Shown: positions 17,747 through 27,254, counted from the first letter of the stretch. The stretch: DNA of 64,000 nt from Polaromonas sp. (GCA_030655515.1 JAURVI010000052.1:16370-80369); one strand, 5' to 3'. Notes: generated by a model from the letters alone, not told the origin. A program made the numbers and translations.

Positions 17747-19435
17747 ATGAAAGCATCCACCCTTGAGCGTCCCTGGCTGAGCGCCTATCCCTCGGGCGTG
17801 CCTGCCGACATTGATGCGTCCCAGTACACTTCGCTGGTGGCCCTGATGGAAGAAAGCTTCCAGAAAAACAGCGCCAGCGTGGCTTACAGCTTCATGGGAA
17901 AAGACATCAGCTATGCACAGACCGACAGTCTGTCGCAGGCTTTCGCTGCGTATCTGCAGGGGCTGGGCCTGGCCAAGGGCGACCGTGTGGCCGTCATGAT
18001 GCCCAATGTGCCGCAATACCCGGTGACGGTGGCTGCGATTTTGCGGGCCGGTTTTGTGGTGGTGAACGTCAACCCGCTGTACACACCGCGCGAGCTGGAG
18101 CATCAGCTCAAGGACTCCGGGACCAAGGCGATTGTCATCGCCGAAAACTTTGCCCATACGCTGGCGCAGTGCATCGCGAACACGCCGGCCAAACATGTGG
18201 TGCTCGCGGCGATGGGCGACCAGCTCGGCCTGCTCAAAGGGGCGCTGGTCAATTACGTGGTGCGCAAGGTCAAGAAAATGGTGCCCGCCTTCAATTTGCC
18301 AGGCGCGGTGCGTTTCAACGATGCGCTGGCCCAGGGCAGGCGCGGCACGCTCAAACGCCCCGACATCAAACCCGACGACGTGGCCCTGCTGCAATACACC
18401 GGCGGCACCACCGGGACCCCCAAGGGGGCGGTGCTGCTGCATCGCAATCTGATTGCCAACGTGCTGCAATCCGAAGCCTGGAACCGCCCGGCGATGGCCA
18501 GCCTGGCGCCCGGCGTGCAGTTGGTCTATGTCTGCGCGCTGCCGCTGTACCACATCTTTGCGTTCACCGTGAACATGCTGCTGGGCATGCGCACCGGTGG
18601 CAAAAACATCCTGATCCCGAACCCGCGCGATCTGCCTGCCGTGCTCAAGGAACTGTCCAAGCACAAGGTACACAATTTCCCGGCGGTCAACACGCTGTTC
18701 AATGGCCTGGTCAACCACCCCGACTTCAACACCGTGGACTGGTCGCACCTGAGAGTTTCGCTGGGCGGCGGCATGGCGGTCACGAGCGCGGTAGCCAAAC
18801 TGTGGCTGGAAAAAACCGGCTGCTCGATTTGCGAAGGTTACGGCCTCTCGGAAACCTCGCCGTCGGCCAGTTGCAACCCGACCGATAGCAAGACCTTCAC
18901 CGGCACCATCGGGGTGCCCATCCCCAGCACCTGGTTCAAGCTGCTGGACGACGACGGCAACGAAGTGCCGGCCGGCCAGCCGGGCGAGATCGCCATCAAG
19001 GGTCCGCAGGTGATGGCCGGCTACTGGCAGCGCCCCGACGAGACCGCCAAGGCCATGACGCCCGATGGCTACTTCAAATCCGGCGACATCGGCACCATGG
19101 ACGAGCGCGGCTTTTTCAAGATCGTGGATCGCAAGAAAGACATGATTCTGGTCAGCGGTTTCAAGGTCTACCCGAACGAGGTGGAAGAGGTGGTGGCCGG
19201 GCTGGCGGGCGTGTTGGAGTGTGCCTGTGTCGGCATGGCGGACGACAAGTCGGGCGAAGCCGTCAAGCTGATCATCGTCAAGAAAACCCCGGACCTGACA
19301 GAAGCGCAGGTGCGTGAGTTTTGCAAGATCAACCTGACCGGCTACAAGCAGCCCAAAGTGGTGGAGTTCCGCACCGAGCTGCCGAAAACACCGGTCGGCA
19401 AAATTTTGCGCCGCGAACTGCGCGACAAGAAATAA
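17747..19435 (+). CDS. fadD: Long-chain fatty acid-CoA ligase
   Basis: A 562-residue acyl-activating enzyme. The ATP/AMP-binding P-loop YTGGTTGTPKGAV starts at residue 217. The GYGLSET motif and the C-terminal motif DRKKDMILVSGFKVYPNEVE are also present, with the catalytic Lys in the PVGKILRREL tail. The overall pattern matches FadD of proteobacteria, which makes acyl-CoA for beta-oxidation at the inner membrane. GGAGAAG at 17734-17740 precedes the ATG at 17747, and the upstream open frame from 17666 overlaps pntB. The gene is 52 bases after pntB and could share its transcript. Confidence 0.93.
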   Translation: MKASTLERPWLSAYPSGVPADIDASQYTSLVALMEESFQKNSASVAYSFMGKDISYAQTDSLSQAFAAYLQGLGLAKGDRVAVMMPNVPQYPVTVAAILRAGFVVVNVNPLYTPRELEHQLKDSGTKAIVIAENFAHTLAQCIANTPAKHVVLAAMGDQLGLLKGALVNYVVRKVKKMVPAFNLPGAVRFNDALAQGRRGTLKRPDIKPDDVALLQYTGGTTGTPKGAVLLHRNLIANVLQSEAWNRPAMASLAPGVQLVYVCALPLYHIFAFTVNMLLGMRTGGKNILIPNPRDLPAVLKELSKHKVHNFPAVNTLFNGLVNHPDFNTVDWSHLRVSLGGGMAVTSAVAKLWLEKTGCSICEGYGLSETSPSASCNPTDSKTFTGTIGVPIPSTWFKLLDDDGNEVPAGQPGEIAIKGPQVMAGYWQRPDETAKAMTPDGYFKSGDIGTMDERGFFKIVDRKKDMILVSGFKVYPNEVEEVVAGLAGVLECACVGMADDKSGEAVKLIIVKKTPDLTEAQVREFCKINLTGYKQPKVVEFRTELPKTPVGKILRRELRDKK

Positions 19436-19484
19436 GGCCTCGCCTCTTCGAGCTTGTTCAAGGCGGCCCGGGCCAACTTCCGCG

Positions 19485-20231
19485 ATGACCCGAACCGCCA
19501 TTGTCAGCGCCCTGGCTGAAGAGCAGTTCGGCCTGCTGGAGCTGCTGCAGCAGCCGCAAAAAGTCAGCCATGCCGGGCGCGACTTCTGGCAGGGACAATT
19601 GCACGGGCAAGCGGTGGTGCTGGCACTGTCACGCATCGGCAAGGTGGCGGCGGCCACCACCGCCACCGCGCTGATCGAGCGCTTCAAGGTGAGCCGCATG
19701 GTCTTCACCGGCGTGGCCGGCGGCATGGCGGACGGTGTTCATGTCGGCGATGTCGTGGTGGCGACCGAATTTTTGCAGCATGACCTCGATGCGTCGCCAA
19801 TCTTCCCGCGCTACGAGGTGCCGCTGTACGGGCAGGCCCGGTTTCGCTGCGACGAGGCGCTGACGGCGCTGCTGTTCGAGGCCAGCCAGGCCGGCCTGAC
19901 GGGGTTGGCCCGCGGCCCGCGGGGGGCATGGTCGGACGCCGCGGTTCACCGCGGCCTGATCGCCAGCGGCGACCGTTTCGTTTCGGGGGCGACGGAGTCG
20001 CGGGCGCTACGGTTGGCGCTGCAGGACGGCGGCCACGCGGTGCTGGCGGTGGAAATGGAAGGCGCGGCGGTGGCGCAAGTGTGCTTTGACTATGGGGTGC
20101 CTTTTGCGGCGGTACGCACCATTTCCGACCGCGCCGATGACCAGGCGCACGTGGACTTTCCGGTTTTCGTCAAAGACGTGGCCAGCCGCTACGCCCAGGC
20201 GATTGTTCATCGCTGGCTGAAGTCGCTATAA
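19485..20231 (+). CDS. mtnN: 5'-methylthioadenosine/S-adenosylhomocysteine nucleosidase
   Basis: A 248-residue member of the purine nucleosidase family. Typical MtnN features are the IVSALAEEQ N-terminus, FTGVAGGM, GDVVVATEF...HD, the substrate-binding VEMEGAAVAQVC segment and the RTISDRAD motif with the catalytic Asp. It hydrolyses methylthioadenosine and S-adenosylhomocysteine to adenine and the thio-sugar in methyl-cycle salvage. It is slightly longer than the E. coli enzyme (232 residues). It follows fadD by 49 bases and converges on corA. Confidence 0.92.
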   Translation: MTRTAIVSALAEEQFGLLELLQQPQKVSHAGRDFWQGQLHGQAVVLALSRIGKVAAATTATALIERFKVSRMVFTGVAGGMADGVHVGDVVVATEFLQHDLDASPIFPRYEVPLYGQARFRCDEALTALLFEASQAGLTGLARGPRGAWSDAAVHRGLIASGDRFVSGATESRALRLALQDGGHAVLAVEMEGAAVAQVCFDYGVPFAAVRTISDRADDQAHVDFPVFVKDVASRYAQAIVHRWLKSL

Positions 20232-20279
20232 AAGTAATAGCTGATCGCGCTTGTATTAAAAGGGATGAAGATTGACTTC

Positions 20280-21266
20280 TTACTTCAGCCAGCCGCGTTT
20301 CCTGAAATACCACATCGGCACCACCGCGCTGGCCGCCATCAGCGCCAGCGCATAGGGGTAGCCCAGCGTCCAGTCGAGTTCCGGCATGAGCTTGAAATTC
20401 ATGCCATACACGCTGGCAATCAGGGTCGGCGGCAGCAGCGCGACGCTGGCCACCGAGAATATCTTGATGATCTTGTTCTGGTTGATGTTGATGAAACCGA
20501 CCGTGGCATCCATCAAAAAGTTGATCTTGTCGAAGAGAAAAGCCGTGTGCGAATCCAGTGAGTCGATGTCGCGCAAAATCTGGCGCGCTTCCTCGAACTG
20601 CTCACTATTCAACATCTTGCTGCGCATCATGAAGCTGACCGCGCGGCGAGTGTCCATCACGTTGCGGCGAATGCGGCCGTTCAAGTCCTCGTGGCGTGCA
20701 ATCGCACCCAGCACCTCGCCGGCCAGCGCATCGGTCACGTCGCCCGACAGCACCTTGGTGCTGACCTTTTCCAGCTCGTCGTAAATGCCTTCGAGGGTGT
20801 CGGCGGAGTATTCGGCATCGGCGTCAAACAGCTTGAGCAGCACTTCCTTGGCATCTTCGATCAACCCCGGCGCGCGGCGCGCCCGCATGCGCAGCAGCCG
20901 GAACACCGGCACGTCTTCGTCGTGAATCGAAAACAGCACGCCCTTGCTTTTGAGGTTGTCGTTGATCAGGTTCAGGATGAAAGCCACGCGCACCGTGCGC
21001 GGCTCGGCATCGTCGGCGATCAGGAAGTCGGAACGGATGTGCAGCTCGCCATTGTCTTCTTCGTAAAAGCGGGCGGACTCCTCGATGTCTTCGTCCATCG
21101 CGTCTTCGGGAATCGACAGGCCGTAGTACTGTTTGATCCAGCGTTTTTCTTCCAGCGTGGGGGATTCCAGATCGACCCAGATCGGCTGGAATTTGGAGAG
21201 CTCTTCCAGCGATTCGATCTCTTCCTGAAAGAGGCGCCCATTGGCGAGCGTGAAAATATTGAGCAT
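20280..21266 (-). CDS. corA: Magnesium/cobalt transporter CorA
   Basis: A 328-residue CorA channel. The long acidic N-terminal domain contains family features such as the DDAEPRTVRVAFILN and LDSHTAFLFDKINFLMDA segments. Two C-terminal membrane helices flank the signature YGMNF near residue 288; the chain ends in a basic tail (YFRKRGWLK). CorA mediates uptake of Mg2+ and other divalent ions as a pentamer. The gene faces mtnN and is divergent from hpf. No Mg-sensing leader could be recognised upstream. Confidence 0.96.
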   Translation of the reverse strand: MLNIFTLANGRLFQEEIESLEELSKFQPIWVDLESPTLEEKRWIKQYYGLSIPEDAMDEDIEESARFYEEDNGELHIRSDFLIADDAEPRTVRVAFILNLINDNLKSKGVLFSIHDEDVPVFRLLRMRARRAPGLIEDAKEVLLKLFDADAEYSADTLEGIYDELEKVSTKVLSGDVTDALAGEVLGAIARHEDLNGRIRRNVMDTRRAVSFMMRSKMLNSEQFEEARQILRDIDSLDSHTAFLFDKINFLMDATVGFININQNKIIKIFSVASVALLPPTLIASVYGMNFKLMPELDWTLGYPYALALMAASAVVPMWYFRKRGWLK

Positions 21267-21829
21267 GACGGCGTGCCTGTTGGTTCAAGGCCGACGCCAT
21301 GGATGCGGGCCTTGTGCAAGAAGGGGTGGGTGGATATGGGTGCTATCGCTTTCAACCCCCCCAACGACATTGAGCGTCAGTCTGCGGTGTTGAAAGCTAG
21401 CAAGGACTGCTGCTTTCCAAGGATTTCTCCGTAGTGGATCTGCCGCGATTATGGCACTTGGGAACTTATTTATCCACCCGTACCGCGACCCAAAAAGCGT
21501 ATCAACTCGTCTTGCCGCGCACAGGCGTCCCGTCCTCCCAGGGCCGCCCCGCTCGGGCGCTCACCGGCCTGCGCCTATGCATGGCATTTTTTTCGGGATT
21601 TCCAGAAAATCCTTACGAATCAACAGCCTGTATTCATCGCCGGCGCCTGCGCGACGCGGCGGTCCAGCGCCATGCCAGACCGTTGAATTTTTTTGTTGCG
21701 CTACATCATTGCGTTTGCACGGGTTCGGGTGCATAGTGAAACCGAGAAAGTTGTCCCGTCTGCCGCTTTGGTGCTAGTACCGATGCGGTGTTTTTAACCC
21801 CAATCCAGCGATGGAAAAGGAGTCTCTTT
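21267..21829. other. corA/hpf intergenic region without a supported gene
   Basis: 563 bases between divergent corA and hpf. Short open frames exist (for example 21451-21777), but none has recognisable homology, a good ribosome binding site or coding-like composition. It must carry the promoters of both genes. At 21558 it repeats the 16-base string GCGCTCACCGGCCTGC found at 7919. Many proteobacteria have rpoN immediately before hpf; no trace of rpoN is seen here. Confidence 0.5.
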
Positions 21830-22159
21830 ATGAACTTGACGATCAGCGGCCACCATCTTGAAGTTACCCCCGCCTTGCGCGGCTATGTGACAAGCAAGCT
21901 GGATCGAATTACCCGGCATTTTGACCAGGTTGTGGATGTCAAAGTCTTGTTGACGGTCGATAACATGAAGGAAAAGGAGCGGCGCCAGAGAGCAGAGTGC
22001 AATGTGCATGTCAAGGGCCGCGACCTGTTTGCCGAGAGTTCGCATGCTGATCTGTATGCGGCGGTCGATGAGCTGGCCGACAAGCTGGACCGTCAGGTCG
22101 GGCGTTACAAAACCAAAACCCAGGACCACCACCACGTCGCGGCCAAGCGGCAGATATAA
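21830..22159 (+). CDS. hpf: Ribosome hibernation-promoting factor (short form)
   Basis: A 109-residue protein of the HPF/RaiA family, starting [20 protein letters not shown] and containing the basic [20 protein letters not shown] strand and a [22 protein letters not shown] helix. The short form drives dimerisation of idle ribosomes into 100S particles together with RMF-like factors. AAGGAG at 21817-21822 supports the ATG at 21830. It heads the conserved hpf-ptsN-hprK neighbourhood, though an intrinsic terminator separates it from ptsN. Confidence 0.95.
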   Translation: MNLTISGHHLEVTPALRGYVTSKLDRITRHFDQVVDVKVLLTVDNMKEKERRQRAECNVHVKGRDLFAESSHADLYAAVDELADKLDRQVGRYKTKTQDHHHVAAKRQI

Positions 22160-22271
22160 CGTCACGGGTCCGCAGGCAGCGCTTTTACCGGCCGAAAAGG
22201 GCCACGCAGTCTAGCCGGGCTGCACGCGGCGGGTTTCTATGTCCCGCCAGTGCCTCGCCGCATGGCTGAAG

Positions 22272-22300
22272 GCCGCCTGCGCAGTCAGGCGGCTTTTTTT
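22272..22300 (+). terminator. Intrinsic terminator between hpf and ptsN
   Basis: A perfect 8-bp stem, GCCGCCTG with CAGGCGGC around a 6-base loop (CGCAGT), followed directly by seven T residues at 22294-22300. This is a textbook rho-independent terminator, 112 bases after the hpf stop. ptsN would then need its own promoter in the 55 bases before 22356, or readthrough. Confidence 0.9.
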
Positions 22301-22355
22301 ATGGTGCGGATGGCCGCTCGCTGATTGAAAGTGCATAATTCGGCGTCTAAAAGTC

Positions 22356-22829
22356 ATGAACCGTCTTTCGCAAATTTTGCCCCCTGCCCAAGTGCTGGTG
22401 AATGTCGAAGCCACCAGCAAAAAGCGCGCTTTTGAAGAAGCCGGCCTGCTGTTTGAAAATCAGCATGGGCTGAACCGCGCCTTGATCACCGACAGCCTGT
22501 TCGCGCGTGAGCGCCTGGGCTCGACCGGCCTGGGCCACGGCGTGGCGATTCCGCACGGACGGATCAAGGGCCTGAAGGCGCCGATGGCGGCAGTGTTGCA
22601 GTTGCGGGACCCGATTGGTTTCGATGCGCCCGACGAGCAGGCGGTCGGGTTGCTGATCTTCCTGCTGGTGCCCGAGGCGGCCACCCAGAAACATCTCGAA
22701 ATCCTGTCCGAAATCGCCGAGCTGCTCAGCGACAGCACGCTGCGTGAGCAACTCAAGGCCAGCACCGATGCCGCCGGGCTGCACCGCTTGATCGCATCCT
22801 GGCAATCCAGCCACGCCGTCAGTTCCTAA
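22356..22829 (+). CDS. ptsN: PTS IIA-like nitrogen regulatory protein (EIIA-Ntr)
   Basis: A 157-residue EIIA of the mannitol/fructose type. The phosphorylated histidine is H67 in GVAIPHGR, within the conserved [15 protein letters not shown] stretch. EIIA-Ntr is the output protein of the nitrogen-related phosphotransfer chain and controls potassium and phosphate responses in other bacteria. It is followed after 37 bases by hprK, the usual betaproteobacterial neighbour. There is no NPr or EI-Ntr gene in the window. Confidence 0.95.
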   Translation: MNRLSQILPPAQVLVNVEATSKKRAFEEAGLLFENQHGLNRALITDSLFARERLGSTGLGHGVAIPHGRIKGLKAPMAAVLQLRDPIGFDAPDEQAVGLLIFLLVPEAATQKHLEILSEIAELLSDSTLREQLKASTDAAGLHRLIASWQSSHAVSS

Positions 22830-22866
22830 GCCTGCCCGTGACACAGGTTTCTTCGCATCCGTTGGC

Positions 22867-23817
22867 ATGAAGCCCACCGTCGTCAGCGCCGACGTCCTGT
22901 TTGAGGATCACCGCGCCGCACTGAAGTGGGAGTGGGTGGCCGGATTGGGCGCCTCGGAGCGTCGCTTCGACGAAGTGGCGGTGCGCGCCGCCCGCTCCGG
23001 CGCCGACCTGGTGGGCTACCTCAACTACATCCACCCCTACCGGGTGCAGACTCTGGGTGAGCGGGAAATCGCCTACCTGAGCGCGGGCAGTCCGGACGAC
23101 TGCGCCCGCCGCATTTCACGCATTGTCACGCTGGAGCCGCCGGTGCTGATCATTGCCGACGGGCAGGTCGCGCCCGACACGCTGCTGTCCATGTGCGAGC
23201 GCGCCCAGATTCCGATGTTCGCCACCCGGGAGTCGGCCGCGTTTGTGATTGACGTGCTGCGGGCCTACCTGTCCAAGCATTTCGCCGAGCGCACCTCCAT
23301 GCATGGCGTGTTCATGGACATTCTCGGCGTGGGCCTGATGATCACCGGCGAATCGGGCCTGGGCAAAAGCGAGCTGGGTCTGGAGCTGATTTCGCGCGGC
23401 CACGGCCTGGTGGCTGATGACGCGGTCGACCTGTACCGCATCAACCAGACCACGATCGAGGGCCGCTGCCCGGAGCTGCTGCAAAACCTGCTGGAAGTGC
23501 GCGGCATCGGCCTGCTCGACATCAAGGCGATTTTTGGCGAGACCGCGGTGCGGCGCAAGATGCGGCTCAAGCTCATCGTGCATCTGGTGCGCCGCGAGAC
23601 GCTGGAGCGCGAATACGAGCGCATTCCCTATGAGCCGTTGACGCAGGACGTGCTGGGCATTCCGGTGCGCAAGGTGGTGATCCAGGTGGTCGCCGGGCGC
23701 AACATCGCGGTGCTGGTGGAGGCGGCGGTGCGCAACGTCATTTTGCAGTTGCGCGGCATAAACACCTACCAGGAGTTTGTCGAGCGGCACCGCCAGGCGA
23801 TGGAGCGGGGTGGCTAG
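22867..23817 (+). CDS. hprK: HPr kinase/phosphorylase
   Basis: A 316-residue bifunctional HPr serine kinase/phosphatase. The Walker A motif [14 protein letters not shown] starts near residue 161, and the HprK signature [17 protein letters not shown] follows near residue 210. The N-terminal half is the less conserved DRTGG-like domain. In betaproteobacteria this enzyme modifies HPr in the partial PTS linked to ptsN. The family length of about 310-320 residues is kept. It converges on fur, with 68 bases between the two stop codons. Confidence 0.95.
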   Translation: MKPTVVSADVLFEDHRAALKWEWVAGLGASERRFDEVAVRAARSGADLVGYLNYIHPYRVQTLGEREIAYLSAGSPDDCARRISRIVTLEPPVLIIADGQVAPDTLLSMCERAQIPMFATRESAAFVIDVLRAYLSKHFAERTSMHGVFMDILGVGLMITGESGLGKSELGLELISRGHGLVADDAVDLYRINQTTIEGRCPELLQNLLEVRGIGLLDIKAIFGETAVRRKMRLKLIVHLVRRETLEREYERIPYEPLTQDVLGIPVRKVVIQVVAGRNIAVLVEAAVRNVILQLRGINTYQEFVERHRQAMERGG

Positions 23818-23885
23818 TAGTCCGTTTCGCCAAGGATGCAAGCCTATTTTTTAGAATTTTTTAAAAAGGCGCGAGCCAGACGGGC

Positions 23886-24332
23886 TCAGCCAGGGTGCCG
23901 CGGGGATATCGGACGGTTCGGGCATTTGTCCCTGGTGCAGTTGGCGTACATCGACAGCGAATGGTCCGCAATGGCAAAGCCCTTGGCCTTGGCGACCGCG
24001 TGTTGCCGCTTTTCAATTTCGGCATCGTAAAACTCTTCGACCTTGCCGCAATCGAGGCACACCAGGTGGTCGTGGTGCTGGCCTTCGTTGATTTCATAGA
24101 CGGCTTTGCCGGACTCGAAATTGCTGCGGCTGATCAGGCCGGCCTGTTCGAACTGTGTCAACACCCGGTAAACAGTGGCCAGCCCGATATCGGAGCGGTC
24201 TTCCAGCAATACCCTGAAAACATCTTCGGCCGTCATGTGGCGCTGCTTGCCGGCCTGAAAAATCTCAAGAATTTTAAGGCGTGGCAAAGTCGCTTTCAAT
24301 CCGGTGCTTTTGAGTTCGTCGATGTTGCTCAT
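23886..24332 (-). CDS. fur: Ferric uptake regulator
   Basis: A 148-residue Fur repressor. The winged helix contains LKATLPRLKILEIFQ and the recognition segment IGLATVYRVLTQFEQAGL. The metal-binding part has EGQHHDHLVCLDCGKVEEF with its CxxC pair, and a second CTRDKC pair at the C-terminus. With iron it represses uptake genes. It is divergent from bamE (omlA), an arrangement also known from Pseudomonas, Xanthomonas and Burkholderia. No clear Fur box was found in the shared 214-base region. Confidence 0.97.
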   Translation of the reverse strand: MSNIDELKSTGLKATLPRLKILEIFQAGKQRHMTAEDVFRVLLEDRSDIGLATVYRVLTQFEQAGLISRSNFESGKAVYEINEGQHHDHLVCLDCGKVEEFYDAEIEKRQHAVAKAKGFAIADHSLSMYANCTRDKCPNRPISPRHPG

Positions 24333-24512
24333 AGGAAGTATCCTGGGGAAAAGTGGGCCCTGGTGCGCCGACCCGGAAATATCAAAACATGAAAGTGCGC
24401 CTTCGCACCCATGGTGTTCCGATACCTCTGTGTCGAAGCACTGGTTGGGGGGGGCCGTTCAAGCTGGCCATCCGGAGGGTGGGGGTGCCCGCGCAGGGCG
24501 GCACCCTGCCGC

Positions 24513-24518
24513 TACAAT
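24513..24518 (+). promoter_or_regulatory. Candidate -10 element for bamE
   Basis: TACAAT, 28 bases before the bamE ATG, is a good sigma-70 -10 hexamer. A GC-rich 7-bp hairpin (GGGTGCC with GGCACCC, about 24483-24506) lies just upstream. No convincing -35 element is seen, so this is only a suggestion. Confidence 0.35.
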
Positions 24519-24546
24519 GATCCATCATATCGCTACACCCTATTCC

Positions 24547-25113
24547 ATGTCTGCAAAATACCGCCACGGCATCCAAACTGTTCTTACCGTTTTAGCGTGT
24601 GCCGTGCTGGCCGCCTGCGGCAGCGTCAAAGGCATGGGCAGCGGGCTGAGCGAGAGCAAGATCAACCCTGTCAACTGGATCACGCCCTACAAGATCGAGG
24701 TCGTTCAGGGCAATTTTGTGTCCAAGGAGCAGGTAGAACTGCTCAAGCCCGGCATGCCCAGGACGCAGGTGCGCGAGGTGCTGGGCACGCCCTTGCTGGC
24801 CAGCGTGTTCCACGCTGATCGCTGGGACTATGTTTTCACGCTCAAGCGGCAGGGGGTAGCGCCGCAGGCGCTCAATCTCACGGTATTTTTCAAGGGAGAT
24901 GTGCTTGACCGGTTTGAAGGCGACGACATGCCCAGCGAAGCGGATTTTGTCGCCAAGCTCGATTCCCGCCGCAAGCTGGGCAAGGTGCCGGTGCTGGAAC
25001 TGACGCAAGATCAGCTCAAGGTCACCGAAAAGAAAACGCCGGACAGCGCCACCGCTTCCCCGGCGCCGCCGCCGGCGGCCAATTATCCGCCGCTGGAAAG
25101 CGCGGCCAGGTGA
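24547..25113 (+). CDS. bamE: Outer-membrane assembly lipoprotein BamE (OmlA)
   Basis: A 188-residue lipoprotein. A signal peptide ends in the lipobox LAAC (Cys near residue 23). The BamE/SmpA domain follows, with the conserved [18 protein letters not shown] and [11 protein letters not shown] segments. It belongs to the BAM complex that inserts beta-barrel proteins. ATG 24547 is the start that leaves a proper signal peptide; the frame is open further upstream to 24304. The C-terminal 45 residues are a Pro/Ala-rich extension beyond the E. coli protein. The stop overlaps the dapB GTG start by four bases. Confidence 0.94.
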   Translation: MSAKYRHGIQTVLTVLACAVLAACGSVKGMGSGLSESKINPVNWITPYKIEVVQGNFVSKEQVELLKPGMPRTQVREVLGTPLLASVFHADRWDYVFTLKRQGVAPQALNLTVFFKGDVLDRFEGDDMPSEADFVAKLDSRRKLGKVPVLELTQDQLKVTEKKTPDSATASPAPPPAANYPPLESAAR

Positions 25114-25943
25114 GTGCGGTGAATCCGGACGGCGGCGAGTCTCGCCACCGCATCGCGGTTGCCGGCGCTGGCGGCCGCATGGGCCAGATGCTGGTCGAGG
25201 CCGTGTACGCCAGCAGCGACTGCCGGTTGACCGGCGCACTCGATGTGGCCGCCAGCCCCGGCCTGGGGGCCGATGCGGCGGCATTCCTGGGGAAAACCAG
25301 CGGGATCAAAATCACCGCCGACCTCGCCGCGGGTCTGACCGGCTCGCAGGTGCTGATTGATTTCACCCGGCCCGAAGGCACGCTGGCCCACCTGCGCAAG
25401 TGCCGCGAGCTCGGCGTCAAGCTGGTCATCGGCACCACCGGCTTTTCAGACGCGCAGAAGGCCGAAATAGCCGCCGCCGCCAAAGACATTGCCATCGTCA
25501 TGGCGCCCAACATGAGTGTCGGCGTCAATGTCACGCTCAAGCTGCTGGAGATGGCCGCCAAGGCGCTGTCCACCGGTTACGACATCGAGATCATCGAAGC
25601 CCATCACCGCCACAAGGTCGATGCGCCTTCCGGCACCGCGCTCAAAATGGGCGAGGTGATTGCCGGCGCGCTGGGCCGCGACCTGAAAGACTGCGCGGTG
25701 TACGCCAGGCAAGGCGTGACCGGCGAGCGCGATCCCTCGTCCATCGGTTTTGCCACCATTCGCGGTGGTGATATCGTGGGCGACCACACCGTGCTGTTTC
25801 TAGGTGCCGGCGAGCGCATCGAAATCACCCACAAATCCTCCAGCCGGGCCACCTACGCCCAGGGCAGTTTGCGGGCTGCGCGTTTCCTGGCAGGCCAATC
25901 GGCCGGCCTGTACGACATGTTCGATGTGCTCGACCTGAAATGA
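25110..25943 (+). CDS. dapB: 4-hydroxy-tetrahydrodipicolinate reductase
   Basis: A 277-residue DapB of the lysine/diaminopimelate pathway. The nucleotide-binding GAGGRMGQ motif is near residue 20, followed by IGTTGF, the [10 protein letters not shown] segment and the catalytic [15 protein letters not shown] motif. It starts with GTG at 25110, overlapping the bamE stop (GTGA), and its own stop overlaps the exbB start (ATGA at 25940-25943). Three functionally unrelated genes, bamE-dapB-exbB, are thus strictly coupled in translation. Confidence 0.96.
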   Translation: MSAVNPDGGESRHRIAVAGAGGRMGQMLVEAVYASSDCRLTGALDVAASPGLGADAAAFLGKTSGIKITADLAAGLTGSQVLIDFTRPEGTLAHLRKCRELGVKLVIGTTGFSDAQKAEIAAAAKDIAIVMAPNMSVGVNVTLKLLEMAAKALSTGYDIEIIEAHHRHKVDAPSGTALKMGEVIAGALGRDLKDCAVYARQGVTGERDPSSIGFATIRGGDIVGDHTVLFLGAGERIEITHKSSSRATYAQGSLRAARFLAGQSAGLYDMFDVLDLK

Positions 25944-26584
25944 ACGTGCTGATGCTGGTCACCGAAGGCGACGCCGTGACCGGGCTCGTGGCCGTGCTGC
26001 TGCTGGCGATGTCGGTGGCCAGTTGGGTCGTGATTGTCTGGAAAGCCTGGCTGCTCCAGCGTGCGGTCGGCGATGTGGCCCGCAGCACGGCGGTGTTCTG
26101 GCAGTCCACGGCCATGGCCGACGCGCAGCCGAAAGTCGCCGCCTTCGACCGCGAAGGGCTGGTGCTGCCGCTGATCCTCGCCACCCACATCCAGGCCAAT
26201 GGCACGCTGGCATCGGCCGGCGACAAGTCCCAGCAACTGACGCGTGTTTTGCGCGATGCGCTGCATGCGGTGCTGCACAAGCTGCAGTACGGCCAGGTCC
26301 TGTTGGCCACCGTCGGCTCCACGGCGCCGTTTGTGGGCCTGCTGGGCACGGTCTGGGGCATTTACCACGCGCTGGTGGGCATCTCCGCCGCCGGCCAGAT
26401 CACCATCGACAAGGTCTCCGGCCCGGTCGGCGAGGCGCTCATCATGACGGCCGCCGGCCTGGCGGTGGCAATACCGGCGGTGCTGGCCTACAACGTTTTT
26501 GGCCGCAGCATTGGCCGCATCGAGGCCGACCTCGAAGGTTTCGCGCGCGACCTGCGGGAACTGTTGCTCAGTCGCAAAGACTGA
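25940..26584 (+). CDS. exbB: MotA/TolQ/ExbB proton channel family protein
   Basis: A 214-residue inner-membrane protein with an N-terminal helix (residues about 12-35) and two more in the C-terminal half. The conserved core [25 protein letters not shown] and the [25 protein letters not shown] helix are typical of ExbB/TolQ. With ExbD it converts proton-motive force into work on TonB or a similar partner. No tonB or tol genes are adjacent, so ExbB versus TolQ is judged on sequence only. The start overlaps dapB by four bases. Confidence 0.9.
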   Translation: MNVLMLVTEGDAVTGLVAVLLLAMSVASWVVIVWKAWLLQRAVGDVARSTAVFWQSTAMADAQPKVAAFDREGLVLPLILATHIQANGTLASAGDKSQQLTRVLRDALHAVLHKLQYGQVLLATVGSTAPFVGLLGTVWGIYHALVGISAAGQITIDKVSGPVGEALIMTAAGLAVAIPAVLAYNVFGRSIGRIEADLEGFARDLRELLLSRKD

Positions 26585-26621
26585 CCATGCGCAGCGCTTC
26601 ATACAAAGCGGCAAGCGAGGA

Positions 26622-26710
26622 AGGCCATTTTCCGCCGGGCCGCCCCAAGGAAAATGACGGCCCCCCCGGGGGGCAGCGAAGTACACGCAGTGACGAGCGT
26701 GGGGGCCATT
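26622..26710 (-). repeat. Dispersed two-hairpin repeat, copy C (inverted)
   Basis: The best-preserved copy. Read on the minus strand, it has GGCCCCCACGCTCGTCACTG, a GTGTACTTCGCTG block, the core GCCCCCC/GGGGGGC and a second stem with ATTTTCC and GGAAAAT arms around a GGGGCGGCCCGGCGG loop. It fills most of the 130-base gap between exbB and exbD, so it would be transcribed within their operon. Confidence 0.8.
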
Positions 26711-26714
26711 CATC

Positions 26715-27161
26715 ATGAGTTTTGGCCGGCTCGAACGCACCCAGGGCGCCCAGCCCATGAGCGAGATCAATGTCACGCCGCTGGTCGATGTGATGCTGGT
26801 GCTGGTGGTGATCTTCATCATCACCGCGCCCTTGCTGGCCAGCTCGATCAGGCTCGACCTGCCAAAAAGTGATGCCGCCAGACCGAACGAGGCGCCGCAA
26901 TACGTCACGCTGGTGGTCGACCGGGCCGGCCAGGCTTTTCTGAACGACCAGCCGGTATCCAGCGCCCAGATGGACCAGCGCCTCAGGCAAAGCGCTGCGC
27001 TGAACCCCGACACCGAAGTGCAACTGCGTGCCGACGAGGCCGTGCCTTATGGCCGCATCGTCGAGGTCATGGGCATCGCGCAAAAAGCCGGCCTGAACCG
27101 CATCGGCTTTGTCGCGAACGCCCCCGCCGCCGCAGCGCCAGCCCCTGCGACCCGGCCCTGA
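26715..27161 (+). CDS. exbD: Biopolymer transport protein ExbD/TolR
   Basis: A 148-residue protein with a single N-terminal membrane helix (LVDVMLVLVVIFIITAPLL) that carries the conserved membrane-embedded aspartate. A periplasmic ExbD/TolR domain follows, and the MSEINVTPLVDVMLVL start of the domain is classic. A Pro/Ala-rich C-terminus closes the protein. It is separated from exbB by 130 bases occupied by a dispersed repeat, which is unusual because the two genes are normally adjacent. Confidence 0.93.
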   Translation: MSFGRLERTQGAQPMSEINVTPLVDVMLVLVVIFIITAPLLASSIRLDLPKSDAARPNEAPQYVTLVVDRAGQAFLNDQPVSSAQMDQRLRQSAALNPDTEVQLRADEAVPYGRIVEVMGIAQKAGLNRIGFVANAPAAAAPAPATRP

Positions 27162-27254
27162 AGGCGCTCCGGCGGGGAAACCCCGGCCCAACGCCTAAAA
27201 TCCCTGCAACCGGCAGCAACGGGCTGCTTCATCCCTTTCCATTTTCCGTGCGCC

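Noticed and set aside
17567..19726. 719-residue minus-strand open frame opposite fadD
   Set aside because: It is antisense to fadD and mtnN, without motifs or a ribosome binding site; the plus-strand genes are clearly real.
20232..20279. ATAGCTGATCGCGCTTG-like string after mtnN, resembling a repeat I remember from Comamonadaceae
   Set aside because: Only one clear copy in the window, so it cannot be called a repeat from this sequence alone.
21451..21777. 108-residue open frame upstream of hpf
   Set aside because: No homology, no ribosome binding site, Arg/Pro/Ser-rich; most likely the non-coding promoter region.
24333..24546. Fur box between fur and bamE
   Set aside because: No convincing GATAATGAT-type dyad was seen; the region is GC-rich apart from the TACAAT hexamer.
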